This document shows positions 55,694 to 63,556 of a stretch of 64,000 bases of DNA, piece by piece. The stretch is from Zhongshania aliphaticivorans (GTDB lineage: Bacteria; Pseudomonadota; Gammaproteobacteria; Pseudomonadales; Spongiibacteraceae). The position numbers were made by a program, and so were the translations under genes. Below the pieces are notes generated by a model. That model saw only the letters and a list, made by a program, of their open reading frames with translations, did no database searches and was not told the origin of the DNA. The stretch covers positions 42,497 through 106,496 of the forward strand of contig NZ_CACSIJ010000012.1 of the NCBI RefSeq assembly GCF_902705855.1. The letters run 5' to 3'. Position 1 is the first letter of the stretch; each line of letters begins with the position of its first letter.

Positions 55694-55712
55694 AATCTAA
55701 TGACAATAGATT
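55694..55712. promoter_or_regulatory. Operator copy 4: AATCTA-N7-TAGATT
   Basis: AATCTA (55694-55699), N7 ATGACAA, TAGATT (55707-55712): perfect arms. It lies between the divergent GST and DUF35 genes. Confidence 0.65.
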
Positions 55713-55908
55713 GTAGAGTTTGTAAGCTTAGCAGGCATAAAACTAGCGCAGCGACTAATATTTAATTAAGCCTAATTGCTAACAAAATACTTGGCCACGG
55801 AATCAATGTCGAACGCACAACCTTGAGTGTGTCGCCCGTACAAAATGCAAATCTTTGAAGTCATGTAGCAAGGAATAAATCGAACACACATAGTGTCAGG
55901 AGAATCAT

Positions 55909-56349
55909 GTGAAAGGTGTCGGAGCAGATGAACCGTATTGGCTGGCACTCAGTGCCGGTCAACTCAAACTGCCAGAATGTAGCGCATGTGGCAAAGCGCA
56001 TTGGCCCGCAGTGTGGCGCTGTGGTGAGTGCGGTAGCTGGGAACAACAATGGACGTCTTTTGAGTTAAGCGGCACTATTTTTAGCTGGGCGCGCACTTGG
56101 CATGAGTTCGGTGCATCCAAGGAGTTTGGCCTCCCCTACGTGAGCGTCGTAGTCGAGATCGATAACGCTGACGGCAGACGTTTATTGGGCACCATCGCCG
56201 GCAATGCGGAAAGCATCCGCATTGGTGATCGGGTTCACGGCGAAGTCATTAGCGTCAATATTGAAGACGAAAACATACCCGCACTGCGCTGGTATTTAGA
56301 CGGCAACTCCTCTACCTCTAAAGCATCTAACTCGGGAGCAACACTATGA
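55909..56349 (+). CDS. DUF35 OB-fold protein with zinc ribbon
   Basis: A 146-residue protein. The zinc ribbon is CSACGKAHWPAVWRCGECG (four Cys), followed by the OB-fold of DUF35. Such proteins bind a thiolase-like partner: in steroid side-chain degradation ChsH2-DUF35 with Ltp2 performs retro-aldol cleavage. The GTG start follows AGGAG. It overlaps the thiolase-like gene by four bases, supporting a complex. Confidence 0.9.
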   Translation: MKGVGADEPYWLALSAGQLKLPECSACGKAHWPAVWRCGECGSWEQQWTSFELSGTIFSWARTWHEFGASKEFGLPYVSVVVEIDNADGRRLLGTIAGNAESIRIGDRVHGEVISVNIEDENIPALRWYLDGNSSTSKASNSGATL

Positions 56350-57509
56350 ACCGCGCATCCCAGGGTAAAGTCTCTGTCGCCGGCATTGGGCTACGACAAT
56401 ACAAGCGCGGCGGTGCGCCGCTGCCAGAACAAGGCATATTAATCAGAGCAATTATCGACGCCTGCGAAGACGCCGGATTTAATCCCGCTGATATTGACGG
56501 CTTTGTATCCTACGGCGATGACAAAAATGAACCCGTGCGCCTAATGCCAGACCTAGGCACCAAAGAGTTACGCTGGAACTCGCAGGTTTGGGGCGGTGGC
56601 GGTGGCGGAATTGCAGCGGCTTTCGGTCAAGCGGCGGCGGCAATCATTAGCGGCCAAGCCAATGCCGTCATCGTGTTTAGAGCCCTAGCGCAGGGTAATA
56701 GCGGCCGCATGTCTGCCGCGGTCATGCGCCACCATCTTAATGATCACATCGTGGGTGCCGGCTTAATTGCGCCGGCCCAAATTTGCGCTCTGCGCGCCCA
56801 GCGTATGTTCGAGTATTATCAAGTACCGCACTCCGTCACCGAAGAACTGGTAAAAGCCTCTTACTACCACGGCTCAAAAAATCCGGAAGCCAGCTCATTC
56901 GGCAAAGAGCTCGATATCGAAGCCTATCGCACCGGACGCTGGGTCACAGAGCCGTTCAGATTGTTCGATTGTTCGCGTGAAAACGACGGCGCGGGGGCAC
57001 TACTGCTAGTTTCTACCGAGCGGGCCCGCGACCTTAAAAAGCCACCCATTAGGCTGCTTGGGGTTGCCAACGGTGCGAGCCAAGGCTGGGGAGATCTGAT
57101 CGAAAATGATACCGACTACGCATCTGCCGGTTTCAAGCCTGTCGCAGATCGCCTGTGGGAGCAAACCGGCTTACAGCCAAAAGATATTGATGTTGTCCAG
57201 TTATACGAAAACTTCAGCGCCCAGGGTATCGCCTCATTAATTGATCACGGTTTTTGCAATTATGAGAACGTCGCCGAGTTCGTGAAATTTGAAAACCTCA
57301 TTGCAGACGGTGGTAAATTGCCGGTGAACACCTCCGGCGGCAACTTTGCGCAGGGCTTTATTCACGGCGTAGGCACCCCGATAGAGGCCGTTCGGGTATT
57401 GCGTGGTGAGTCAGCAAACCCCGTCACCAATGCCAAAACCTGCCTACTTGCTGGCGGGCCAGGCGCACCTACCGTTAGCTCGGCAATTTTTGGTGTAGAT
57501 GATCGTTAA
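56346..57509 (+). CDS. Thiolase-like protein (Ltp2/SCP-x type), probable retro-aldolase
   Basis: A 387-residue thiolase-fold protein. Where thiolases carry the nucleophilic Cys, this one has a glycine run (WGGGGGGIAAAF), so it is not a normal thiolase. Late VVQLYENFSAQG and TSGGNFAQGFIHG match the Ltp2-like group, where a Tyr pair catalyses retro-aldol cleavage. With the DUF35 protein it probably splits a beta-hydroxy, alpha- or beta-branched acyl-CoA. This fits a branched substrate that normal beta-oxidation cannot finish. Confidence 0.88.
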   Translation: MNRASQGKVSVAGIGLRQYKRGGAPLPEQGILIRAIIDACEDAGFNPADIDGFVSYGDDKNEPVRLMPDLGTKELRWNSQVWGGGGGGIAAAFGQAAAAIISGQANAVIVFRALAQGNSGRMSAAVMRHHLNDHIVGAGLIAPAQICALRAQRMFEYYQVPHSVTEELVKASYYHGSKNPEASSFGKELDIEAYRTGRWVTEPFRLFDCSRENDGAGALLLVSTERARDLKKPPIRLLGVANGASQGWGDLIENDTDYASAGFKPVADRLWEQTGLQPKDIDVVQLYENFSAQGIASLIDHGFCNYENVAEFVKFENLIADGGKLPVNTSGGNFAQGFIHGVGTPIEAVRVLRGESANPVTNAKTCLLAGGPGAPTVSSAIFGVDDR

Positions 57510-57599
57510 TTCGCTTTTCTAGGTTATTGAGCATGGCACATCGCATCTAAGGCATGCAAAATACGGGCGACTTAACTCTCAGCTCCTGCGAGTAAACCA

Positions 57600-57613
57600 C
57601 GCTGTGCACAGCG
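57600..57613. other. 14-bp palindrome upstream of the first crotonase gene
   Basis: CGCTGTGCACAGCG is self-complementary and lies 41 bp before ATG 57655. It could bind a regulator or be chance. It is unlike the 19-bp operator. Confidence 0.3.
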
Positions 57614-57654
57614 CGGCACTTCTCGACAGACGCTGCCACAAAGGATGATAAAAG

Positions 57655-58452
57655 ATGAACTTCCAAGAAATTACCGTTGAGATTCGCGAATCCGTCGGCA
57701 TTCTCACCCTCAACGTGCCAGAGACCCTCAATGCGCTGACACCGATTATGGTGGGCGAGATCACCGAGGCAATTGATTACATCGCTGACAATGCGCGCGC
57801 AATGATACTTTCCGGCGCAGGTCGCGGATTTTGCTCAGGTGCTTCGCTAAATCCTAACAATCCACTAACGCCTATGTCGGCTGATCGCAGCCAACGCGAT
57901 ATTGGTTTGATTCTAGAAAAATACTTGAATCCCATTATGATCAAACTCAAAAACCTACCCATCCCTTGGATTACCGCTGTTCGCGGTAGCGCGGCTGGTT
58001 TTGGCGCCTCACTTGCACTTGCTGGCGACATGATTGTCGCCAGCGAAAACGCCACGTTTATTCAGATTTTCTCAAAAATCGGCCTCGTTCCCGACGGCGG
58101 TGCCACCCACTTACTTAGCCGCACAATCGGTCGCGCCCGCACTATGGAATTAATGCTAACGGGCGACCGCCTCAGTGCCGAAAAGGCCTTGGACTGGGCA
58201 TTGGTTAATCGCGTTGTTGCTGATGAGGTATTGGAAGAAGAAGCCTTTAAAATAGCGCTCGCCCTTGCCATGGGCCCAACCGTTGCACTAAGCCTAATCC
58301 GCAAAGCGGTTTGGACCGCAGTCGACTCAAATTGGGAAACCAGCTTACAAACCGAACGTGAATTGCAGAAAGTAGCGGGACAGACCGCCGATTTTGACGA
58401 GGGTGTTGCCGCCTTTGTGGAAAAGCGCGCAGCCAAATTCACCGGTCAATAA
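57655..58452 (+). CDS. Enoyl-CoA hydratase/isomerase (PaaG-like crotonase)
   Basis: A 265-residue crotonase. GAGRGFCSGA is the oxyanion loop; the FSKIGLVPDGGATHLL segment has Asp at the usual Glu position and no first Glu, as in PaaG-type isomerases. It may isomerise a double bond or open a ring rather than only add water. ATG with AAAGGA before it. It is followed within 27 bp by a second crotonase. Confidence 0.9.
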   Translation: MNFQEITVEIRESVGILTLNVPETLNALTPIMVGEITEAIDYIADNARAMILSGAGRGFCSGASLNPNNPLTPMSADRSQRDIGLILEKYLNPIMIKLKNLPIPWITAVRGSAAGFGASLALAGDMIVASENATFIQIFSKIGLVPDGGATHLLSRTIGRARTMELMLTGDRLSAEKALDWALVNRVVADEVLEEEAFKIALALAMGPTVALSLIRKAVWTAVDSNWETSLQTERELQKVAGQTADFDEGVAAFVEKRAAKFTGQ

Positions 58453-58479
58453 ATAACCACCATATCAGGACGGTCTTTG

Positions 58480-59367
58480 ATGAACTTCCAATATCTACTT
58501 TATAAACTTGAAGACGGCATTGCGACGATCACCATTAACCGCCCAGACAAACTCAATGCCTTCACCCCCGCGATGGCCGACGATCTGATCGCAGTACTAG
58601 ATCACATCGACGAAGACGACAACGTCAAAGCCGTGGTGATTACCGGCGCTGGCCGCGCCTTCTGCGCCGGAGCTGACTTATCATCCGGCAAAGATACCTT
58701 TAATGGCGAAGGCGATGGTGAATCTGCCGTGCGCGCCGGCGACACTTTAGATTACAGCGACGAGTCCGTTCGAGATATCGGCGGCCTTGTGACGCTGCGA
58801 CTTTATCGCTGTTTAAAACCGATTATTGCCGCCATAAACGGCCCTGCGGTCGGCGTTGGTATTACGATGACTCTAGCGATGGATATTCGACTCGCCAGTG
58901 AAAACGCCAAGGTCGGCTTTGTTTTTGCTCGCCGCGGCATTGCGCCAGAAGCCGCGTCCTCCTTCTTTCTACCCCGTATTGTGGGCATATCTCGCGCACT
59001 GGAATGGTGCTTTAGTGGCCGTGTTTACCCAATTTCCGAAATCAAAGACAGTGGATTGATCAGAAAAGTGTGTTCTGAGCAAGAATTACTTCCCGAAGCC
59101 TATGCAATTGCACGCGAAATCGTAGACAATACGGCTCCGGTTTCTGTGGCCCTGATCAGACAAATGTTGTGGCGAGGGCTGGACATGAACCACCCTATGG
59201 ATGCCCACAAGCTAGACAGCAGGGTAATACTTAGCCGAGGTCGCAGCAGCGATGCCGCCGAAGGTGTTGTATCATTCATAGAGAAGCGTCCTCCGGAATT
59301 TAAGAATCAAGTGTCGAAAGACATGCCAGATTTTTACCCGTGGTGGGACGAACCAAAGTACTTATAA
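58480..59367 (+). CDS. Enoyl-CoA hydratase (crotonase family)
   Basis: A 295-residue crotonase. GAGRAFCAGADLSSG forms the oxyanion hole; FARRGIAPEAASSFFLPRIVG has the catalytic Glu. It is longer than usual by a short insertion after the oxyanion loop (residues ~70-100) and a C-terminal extension ending in PWWDEPKYL. It hydrates an enoyl-CoA. ATG 58480 is preferred to the TTG three bases upstream. Confidence 0.9.
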   Translation: MNFQYLLYKLEDGIATITINRPDKLNAFTPAMADDLIAVLDHIDEDDNVKAVVITGAGRAFCAGADLSSGKDTFNGEGDGESAVRAGDTLDYSDESVRDIGGLVTLRLYRCLKPIIAAINGPAVGVGITMTLAMDIRLASENAKVGFVFARRGIAPEAASSFFLPRIVGISRALEWCFSGRVYPISEIKDSGLIRKVCSEQELLPEAYAIAREIVDNTAPVSVALIRQMLWRGLDMNHPMDAHKLDSRVILSRGRSSDAAEGVVSFIEKRPPEFKNQVSKDMPDFYPWWDEPKYL

Positions 59368-59394
59368 CTTAGTACCTATAACTTAGTACCTATA
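59367..59394 (+). repeat. 14-bp tandem duplication at the 3' end of the crotonase gene
   Basis: ACTTAGTACCTATA occurs twice in a row, starting at the last base of the stop codon. A third partial copy with one difference (AGTACTTATA, 59357-59366) lies inside the coding end. It is a recent slippage-type duplication. Confidence 0.8.
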
Positions 59395-59468
59395 AAACAT
59401 AATCCATGAGTCTTACGGCAGCCCGCAAGACAACATGAAACTGAACAAGAGCCTCCTGGAAATTACTT

Positions 59469-60689
59469 ATGAGTGAACACTGTATTATTATTGGAGCCAG
59501 TCACGCAGCGGCCCAGCTAGTATCCAGCCTCCGCCAAGAGGGCTGGGAAGGCAAAATTTCGCTAATCGGCGACGAGCCAAATCTGCCCTACCACCGTCCA
59601 CCGCTGTCAAAGGCCTTTTTTGTCGGCGAGAAGTCAGAAGATGAACTACTGATTCGCGCAGCTGATTTCTATGAAAAGAATAAGGTTGACCTACTTTTGG
59701 GTTCGCGCGTTACAAAAATTGACCGCGACGCCAAGCAGATCACCCTAGAAGACGGCGCTGAAATTTCCTACACCAAGCTCGCCCTTACCACCGGCGCACG
59801 GGTTCGTAAAATTCCTTTCACTGGCAGTGAACTTGCCGGTGTGTTCTATATGCGCGACCTAAACGATGTGAAGCAAACCCACAAATTCACCGCCCCAGGC
59901 AAGTCGGCGGTTATTATTGGTGGCGGCTATATCGGCTTAGAAACCGCCGCCTCACTGCGTAAAATTGGCATGAAGGTCACAGTAATAGAGGCCATGTCAC
60001 GGGTATTGCAGCGTGTTACTGCACCTGAAGTTTCGGCTTTTTATACCCGTGTACACACCGAAGAAGGTGTTGATATTCGCACTGAAGCGGGCGTCGATGC
60101 CATTGTTGGTGAAAAGCACGTAGAAGGCGTTCGCCTTGCCGATGGCACAACCGTTCCCGCTGACTTAGTCATTATTGGGGTCGGCGTCATCCCCAACATC
60201 GAGCTAGCAGAAGCAGCCGGCATCACCATCGACAACGGTATCGCCGTTAACGAATTTGCTACCACCAACGATCCAGACATTGTGGCAGCAGGCGACTGCA
60301 CCAACCATTACAATCCCATATATGATCGCAAACTGAGATTAGAATCAGTACAAAACGCTACCGATCAGGCTAAAATAGCGGCCAAGAGCATCTGTGGTAA
60401 ACCTGAAGCGTATAATGCCCTTCCATGGTTCTGGTCAGATCAATACGACCTAAAACTTCAAATTGCTGGACTCTCACAGGGTTTTGACCAAGTCATTATC
60501 CGTGGTGACAGTGAGCAAGGCCGTAGTTTTGCTGCATTTTATTTCAGTGAAGGTCGCTTTATTGCAGTAGATGCGATTAACCGGCCAAAAGAATTCATGA
60601 TGAGTAAACGCGCCCTCACAAGCGGCCAAATTGCTGATCCACTGAAGCTAGCCGACGAGTCTATTGAAATCAAAGACGTATTCAACTAA
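59469..60689 (+). CDS. FAD ferredoxin reductase (putidaredoxin-reductase-like)
   Basis: A 406-residue pyridine nucleotide-disulfide-type reductase. N-terminal FAD motif IIGASHAAAQLV, second nucleotide motif VIIGGGYIGLETAA for NAD, and GDCTNHYNPIYD near residue 278. It moves electrons from NADH to the [2Fe-2S] ferredoxin 24 bp downstream, which serves a P450 or the Rieske oxygenase. Confidence 0.92.
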   Translation: MSEHCIIIGASHAAAQLVSSLRQEGWEGKISLIGDEPNLPYHRPPLSKAFFVGEKSEDELLIRAADFYEKNKVDLLLGSRVTKIDRDAKQITLEDGAEISYTKLALTTGARVRKIPFTGSELAGVFYMRDLNDVKQTHKFTAPGKSAVIIGGGYIGLETAASLRKIGMKVTVIEAMSRVLQRVTAPEVSAFYTRVHTEEGVDIRTEAGVDAIVGEKHVEGVRLADGTTVPADLVIIGVGVIPNIELAEAAGITIDNGIAVNEFATTNDPDIVAAGDCTNHYNPIYDRKLRLESVQNATDQAKIAAKSICGKPEAYNALPWFWSDQYDLKLQIAGLSQGFDQVIIRGDSEQGRSFAAFYFSEGRFIAVDAINRPKEFMMSKRALTSGQIADPLKLADESIEIKDVFN

Positions 60690-60712
60690 TTCTAAGTACG
60701 AGAAAACATACC

Positions 60713-61033
60713 ATGCCTTTAATCATTTACAAATCTCACGATGGCAGCACGCAAGAAGTTCACGCGGAAGTTGGCACCAGTATTATGCAAGCTGCGGTTG
60801 ACAACGGTATCGACGGTATTCTTGGTGAATGTGGCGGCTGCTGCAGCTGTGCCACTTGCCATTGCTATATTGATCCTGCTTGGGTTGCTAAAGCCGGTGA
60901 GCCAGACAGCACAGAAACAGACATGCTCGACTGCGTACTAGAGCCGCAAGAGACTAGCCGCCTAAGCTGCCAAGTAATTATTACTGACGAAATGGACGGC
61001 ATTATTATTGCCATGCCTGAATCTCAGTACTAA
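60713..61033 (+). CDS. [2Fe-2S] ferredoxin, adrenodoxin/putidaredoxin type
   Basis: A 106-residue ferredoxin. Cluster ligands C40, C46, C49 and C86 have the exact adrenodoxin spacing. Additional Cys at 43, 44, 51 and 74 are unusual; most relatives have Ser or Ala there. It would shuttle electrons from the reductase to CYP101-like P450. The gene ends with a strong hairpin. Confidence 0.92.
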   Translation: MPLIIYKSHDGSTQEVHAEVGTSIMQAAVDNGIDGILGECGGCCSCATCHCYIDPAWVAKAGEPDSTETDMLDCVLEPQETSRLSCQVIITDEMDGIIIAMPESQY

Positions 61034-61043
61034 TTACCAGCAC

Positions 61044-61073
61044 TTGAATAGGGCTTTCAATAGCCCTATTCAA
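61044..61073 (+). terminator. Hairpin after the ferredoxin gene
   Basis: A 12-bp perfect stem (TTGAATAGGGCT with AGCCCTATTCAA, loop TTCAAT). No T-run follows, so efficiency is uncertain. Confidence 0.55.
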
Positions 61074-61241
61074 TCCCTCCATCCAATACTACAAACACCC
61101 CCTCCCCGCTCAATCTTTCACCATCCTCAGATGCATCCTCCCAACAAAAACTAAGCGATCAATTAAATATATGCTAGGATTCGCATAAGTCACTATAATA
61201 TTCGACCATCATCGCCATTTATATTGGAAAAACAGGCCGAC

Positions 61242-61916
61242 ATGACCGCTGCTGATAACAAGCCCAAACACAAACCTACTACGAAGAAAAAAAATAATTC
61301 CAAAGATCAGCTTCTCATCGCCGCCAGCACAATACTGACTGAGCGCAACGCGATCGACATCTCACTCAGTGATATTGCAGAAGCGTCAGGCCTCAATTCA
61401 GCCTTAATCAAATACCATTTCGGCAATAAAGAAGGTCTACTACTCGCACTGGTTGCGCGAGATGCGGCGTCAACACTTGGTCTGCTCGATCAGCTACTGG
61501 CGATGCATGTATCGCCCGCACAAAAAGTGCGCCTACATGTTGCCGGCGTGGTTAAAACCTATGCCAAATACCCCTATCTGAACCGCCTCATTCACACCCT
61601 GATGGACAGTAAAGACCCCATTGTTGCCGAAGAAATGGTGAACTTTTTTGTAAAGCCGCTGCTTGAATCTCAAACCAAAATTCTCGAAGAAGGCCTACAA
61701 GCGGGCATTTTCCACAAGATTGATCCAATGATGTTTTATTATTCGGTCATCGGCGCCTGTGACTATATTTTTTACGCCCGCCACTCCCGCAAAATCGTTA
61801 CCGGGAACACCGAACTCACGCCAGAGTTACGCGATAAATATATTAATTTTGTCGCCGACACCATTCTCAAAACCCTTTGCATTGAAAAAGAGACCGAGAA
61901 GTTAGCAACGCCGTAG
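61242..61916 (+). CDS. TetR-family transcriptional regulator at the cluster's right edge
   Basis: A 224-residue regulator. A basic tail (residues 1-25) precedes the helix-turn-helix SLSDIAEASGLNSALIKYHFGNKEGL. The C-terminus is a TetR ligand domain. ATG 61242 is used; a TTG at 61224 would add six residues. The position at the end of the catabolic genes makes it a second candidate for the 19-bp operator's repressor. No copy of that operator lies before it. Confidence 0.87.
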   Translation: MTAADNKPKHKPTTKKKNNSKDQLLIAASTILTERNAIDISLSDIAEASGLNSALIKYHFGNKEGLLLALVARDAASTLGLLDQLLAMHVSPAQKVRLHVAGVVKTYAKYPYLNRLIHTLMDSKDPIVAEEMVNFFVKPLLESQTKILEEGLQAGIFHKIDPMMFYYSVIGACDYIFYARHSRKIVTGNTELTPELRDKYINFVADTILKTLCIEKETEKLATP

Positions 61917-61919
61917 CAC

Positions 61920-62639
61920 CTAGCGCAACATCAAACCACCATCAACCACAATGCTTTGGCCAGTAATATAGGCAACCTCAGGAGATGCTAAAAACATCAC
62001 CGTCTTAGCGACTTCGTCTGGAGCCCCCCACCGCCCAGCAGGTATAGAGCGTAAAACCTCGGCCTGCGTTGCTTTATCGCTCTTTGCCCAGTCGATAATT
62101 TTAGTATCGATAAAGCCAGGCGCCACTAAATTTACCCGCACTCCGCGGCGCACCCACTTATCGGCAATCGCCCGCGTAAAACCCAATAAACCAGACTAGC
62201 TCGCTGTATAAGCTGGGTAATCTCGCAGAGCGATAAAACTCGCACTTGAACCTACATTTATAATGGCGCCCTGACTGTCACAAAGCCGCTGATAAAACCG
62301 ATAACATAGGTCGACTACACTGTTTAAATTCACCTCGATGGTCGCCAGATAAGTCCGGTAATCGTACTCGCCCACCTCTGCGCGGCCTGCATTATTTACC
62401 AATATATCTAGCACTGAAAAAGAATCAGCAAGTCGCCCACGGCCAACCTCATCAGCCAAATCTAATTGATAATAGATAAACTCAGATAAATCGGCCTCAT
62501 AGTCTGCAGCACTAGCCCGCGTGCCAGTAATGTGAACCTCAGCACCCGCCTCAGCAAAACCTCGTGCGATGGCGTAGCCAATTCCTTGACTACCACCAGT
62601 GACCAGCACCACTTTCTGGCTAAAATCAAACGTGATCAC
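61920..62639 (-). pseudogene. Short-chain dehydrogenase/reductase with TAG at the catalytic Lys codon
   Basis: An SDR of about 240 codons in one frame. NAD motif TGGSQGIGYA, NNAG and the Ser in GSSASF are present. The catalytic motif reads YTAS-stop: the next codon, where SDRs have Lys (YxxxK), is TAG (62198-62196). The frame then continues with SGLLGFTRAIADKW, VAPGFIDT and the C-terminal GGLMLR. A single A-to-T change of AAG would do this. The start is taken as GTG 62639 after GAGG; GTG 62651 is possible. The 3' end is four bases from the TetR stop. Confidence 0.88.
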
Positions 62640-62877
62640 AACACACCTCACTTAGGGGAAACAGGTCGAACACGGAGCGCTATTGTAGTTTGTTTAACCG
62701 TTCGATTAAACAAACTTTGCAGCTAGGTCATGTCATCACACGGCGTCTTTAATTGGAACCGCTCCACTTTATCCACGCAAGATTGACTATCGCCAGCCTT
62801 TGGTAATCCACCTCTACACAGTTTATAATCTGCGCAGATTTATCAACCTCAAACGCAATCTGAAATGGAAGCCCACA

Positions 62878-63405
62878 ATGAGCTACAACCAAATTCCAGC
62901 CGGTAAAGACCTACCAAACGACATTTATGTTGCCATCGAAATTCCCGCTAACAGCAGCCCAATCAAGTACGAAATTGAAAAAGAATTCGACGCGTTGATG
63001 GTAGACCGCTTCATGGCAACGCCCATGTTCTACCCAGCCAACTATGGCTACATTCCAAACACCCTGTCTGAAGACGGCGATGCACTGGATGTACTTGTTG
63101 TAACGCCATACCCAGTAGTACCAGGCTCAGTGATCCGCGCACGCCCAATCGGCATTCTGAACATGAGCGATGAAGCAGGTAAAGACGCTAAATTGCTAGC
63201 AGTTCCACACGACAAATTGAGCGTTTTATACAAAGACGTTAAAGAGCCGTCTGACCTGCCGCCATTGCTGATTCAGCAAATTGAGCATTTCTTTGAGAAT
63301 TACAAAGATCTAGAAAAAGGCAAATGGGTTAAAATTGATGGCTGGGCTGGCAGCGAAGAAGCCAAAGCAGAAATCATAAAGGCAGCTGCAGCTTACAAAG
63401 GCTAA
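62878..63405 (+). CDS. ppa: Inorganic pyrophosphatase (family I)
   Basis: A 175-residue soluble enzyme. [15 protein letters not shown], the NYGYIPNT loop, and the [10 protein letters not shown] signature with its metal-binding Asp triad are all present. It hydrolyses pyrophosphate and pulls biosynthetic reactions forward. The ATG at 62878 gives the usual length (E. coli 176); codons upstream to 62800 are unlike the family and are dropped. Confidence 0.96.
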   Translation: MSYNQIPAGKDLPNDIYVAIEIPANSSPIKYEIEKEFDALMVDRFMATPMFYPANYGYIPNTLSEDGDALDVLVVTPYPVVPGSVIRARPIGILNMSDEAGKDAKLLAVPHDKLSVLYKDVKEPSDLPPLLIQQIEHFFENYKDLEKGKWVKIDGWAGSEEAKAEIIKAAAAYKG

Positions 63406-63413
63406 GCCGTCAC

Positions 63414-63439
63414 GACGGAGTCACATTAGCGACTCCGTC
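63414..63439 (+). terminator. Hairpin after ppa
   Basis: GACGGAGTC (63414-63422) and GACTCCGTC (63431-63439) form a 9-bp stem. No T-run follows. Confidence 0.5.
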
Positions 63440-63556
63440 CCCTCCCCTTAGCAATACCGCCTCATTATTTTCCAGACATAAAAAAGCGGAGCCTATTCAG
63501 ACCCCGTCATTTGTTCTCAACAGCTGTAGTTCGTGCAATTAATCCAGCCACAACAC

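Noticed and set aside
1346-62639. General stop-codon reassignment (TAA or TAG read as sense)
   Set aside because: Confident genes such as ppa, waaA, kdkA and mtnA-D end at TAA or TAG at the expected lengths.
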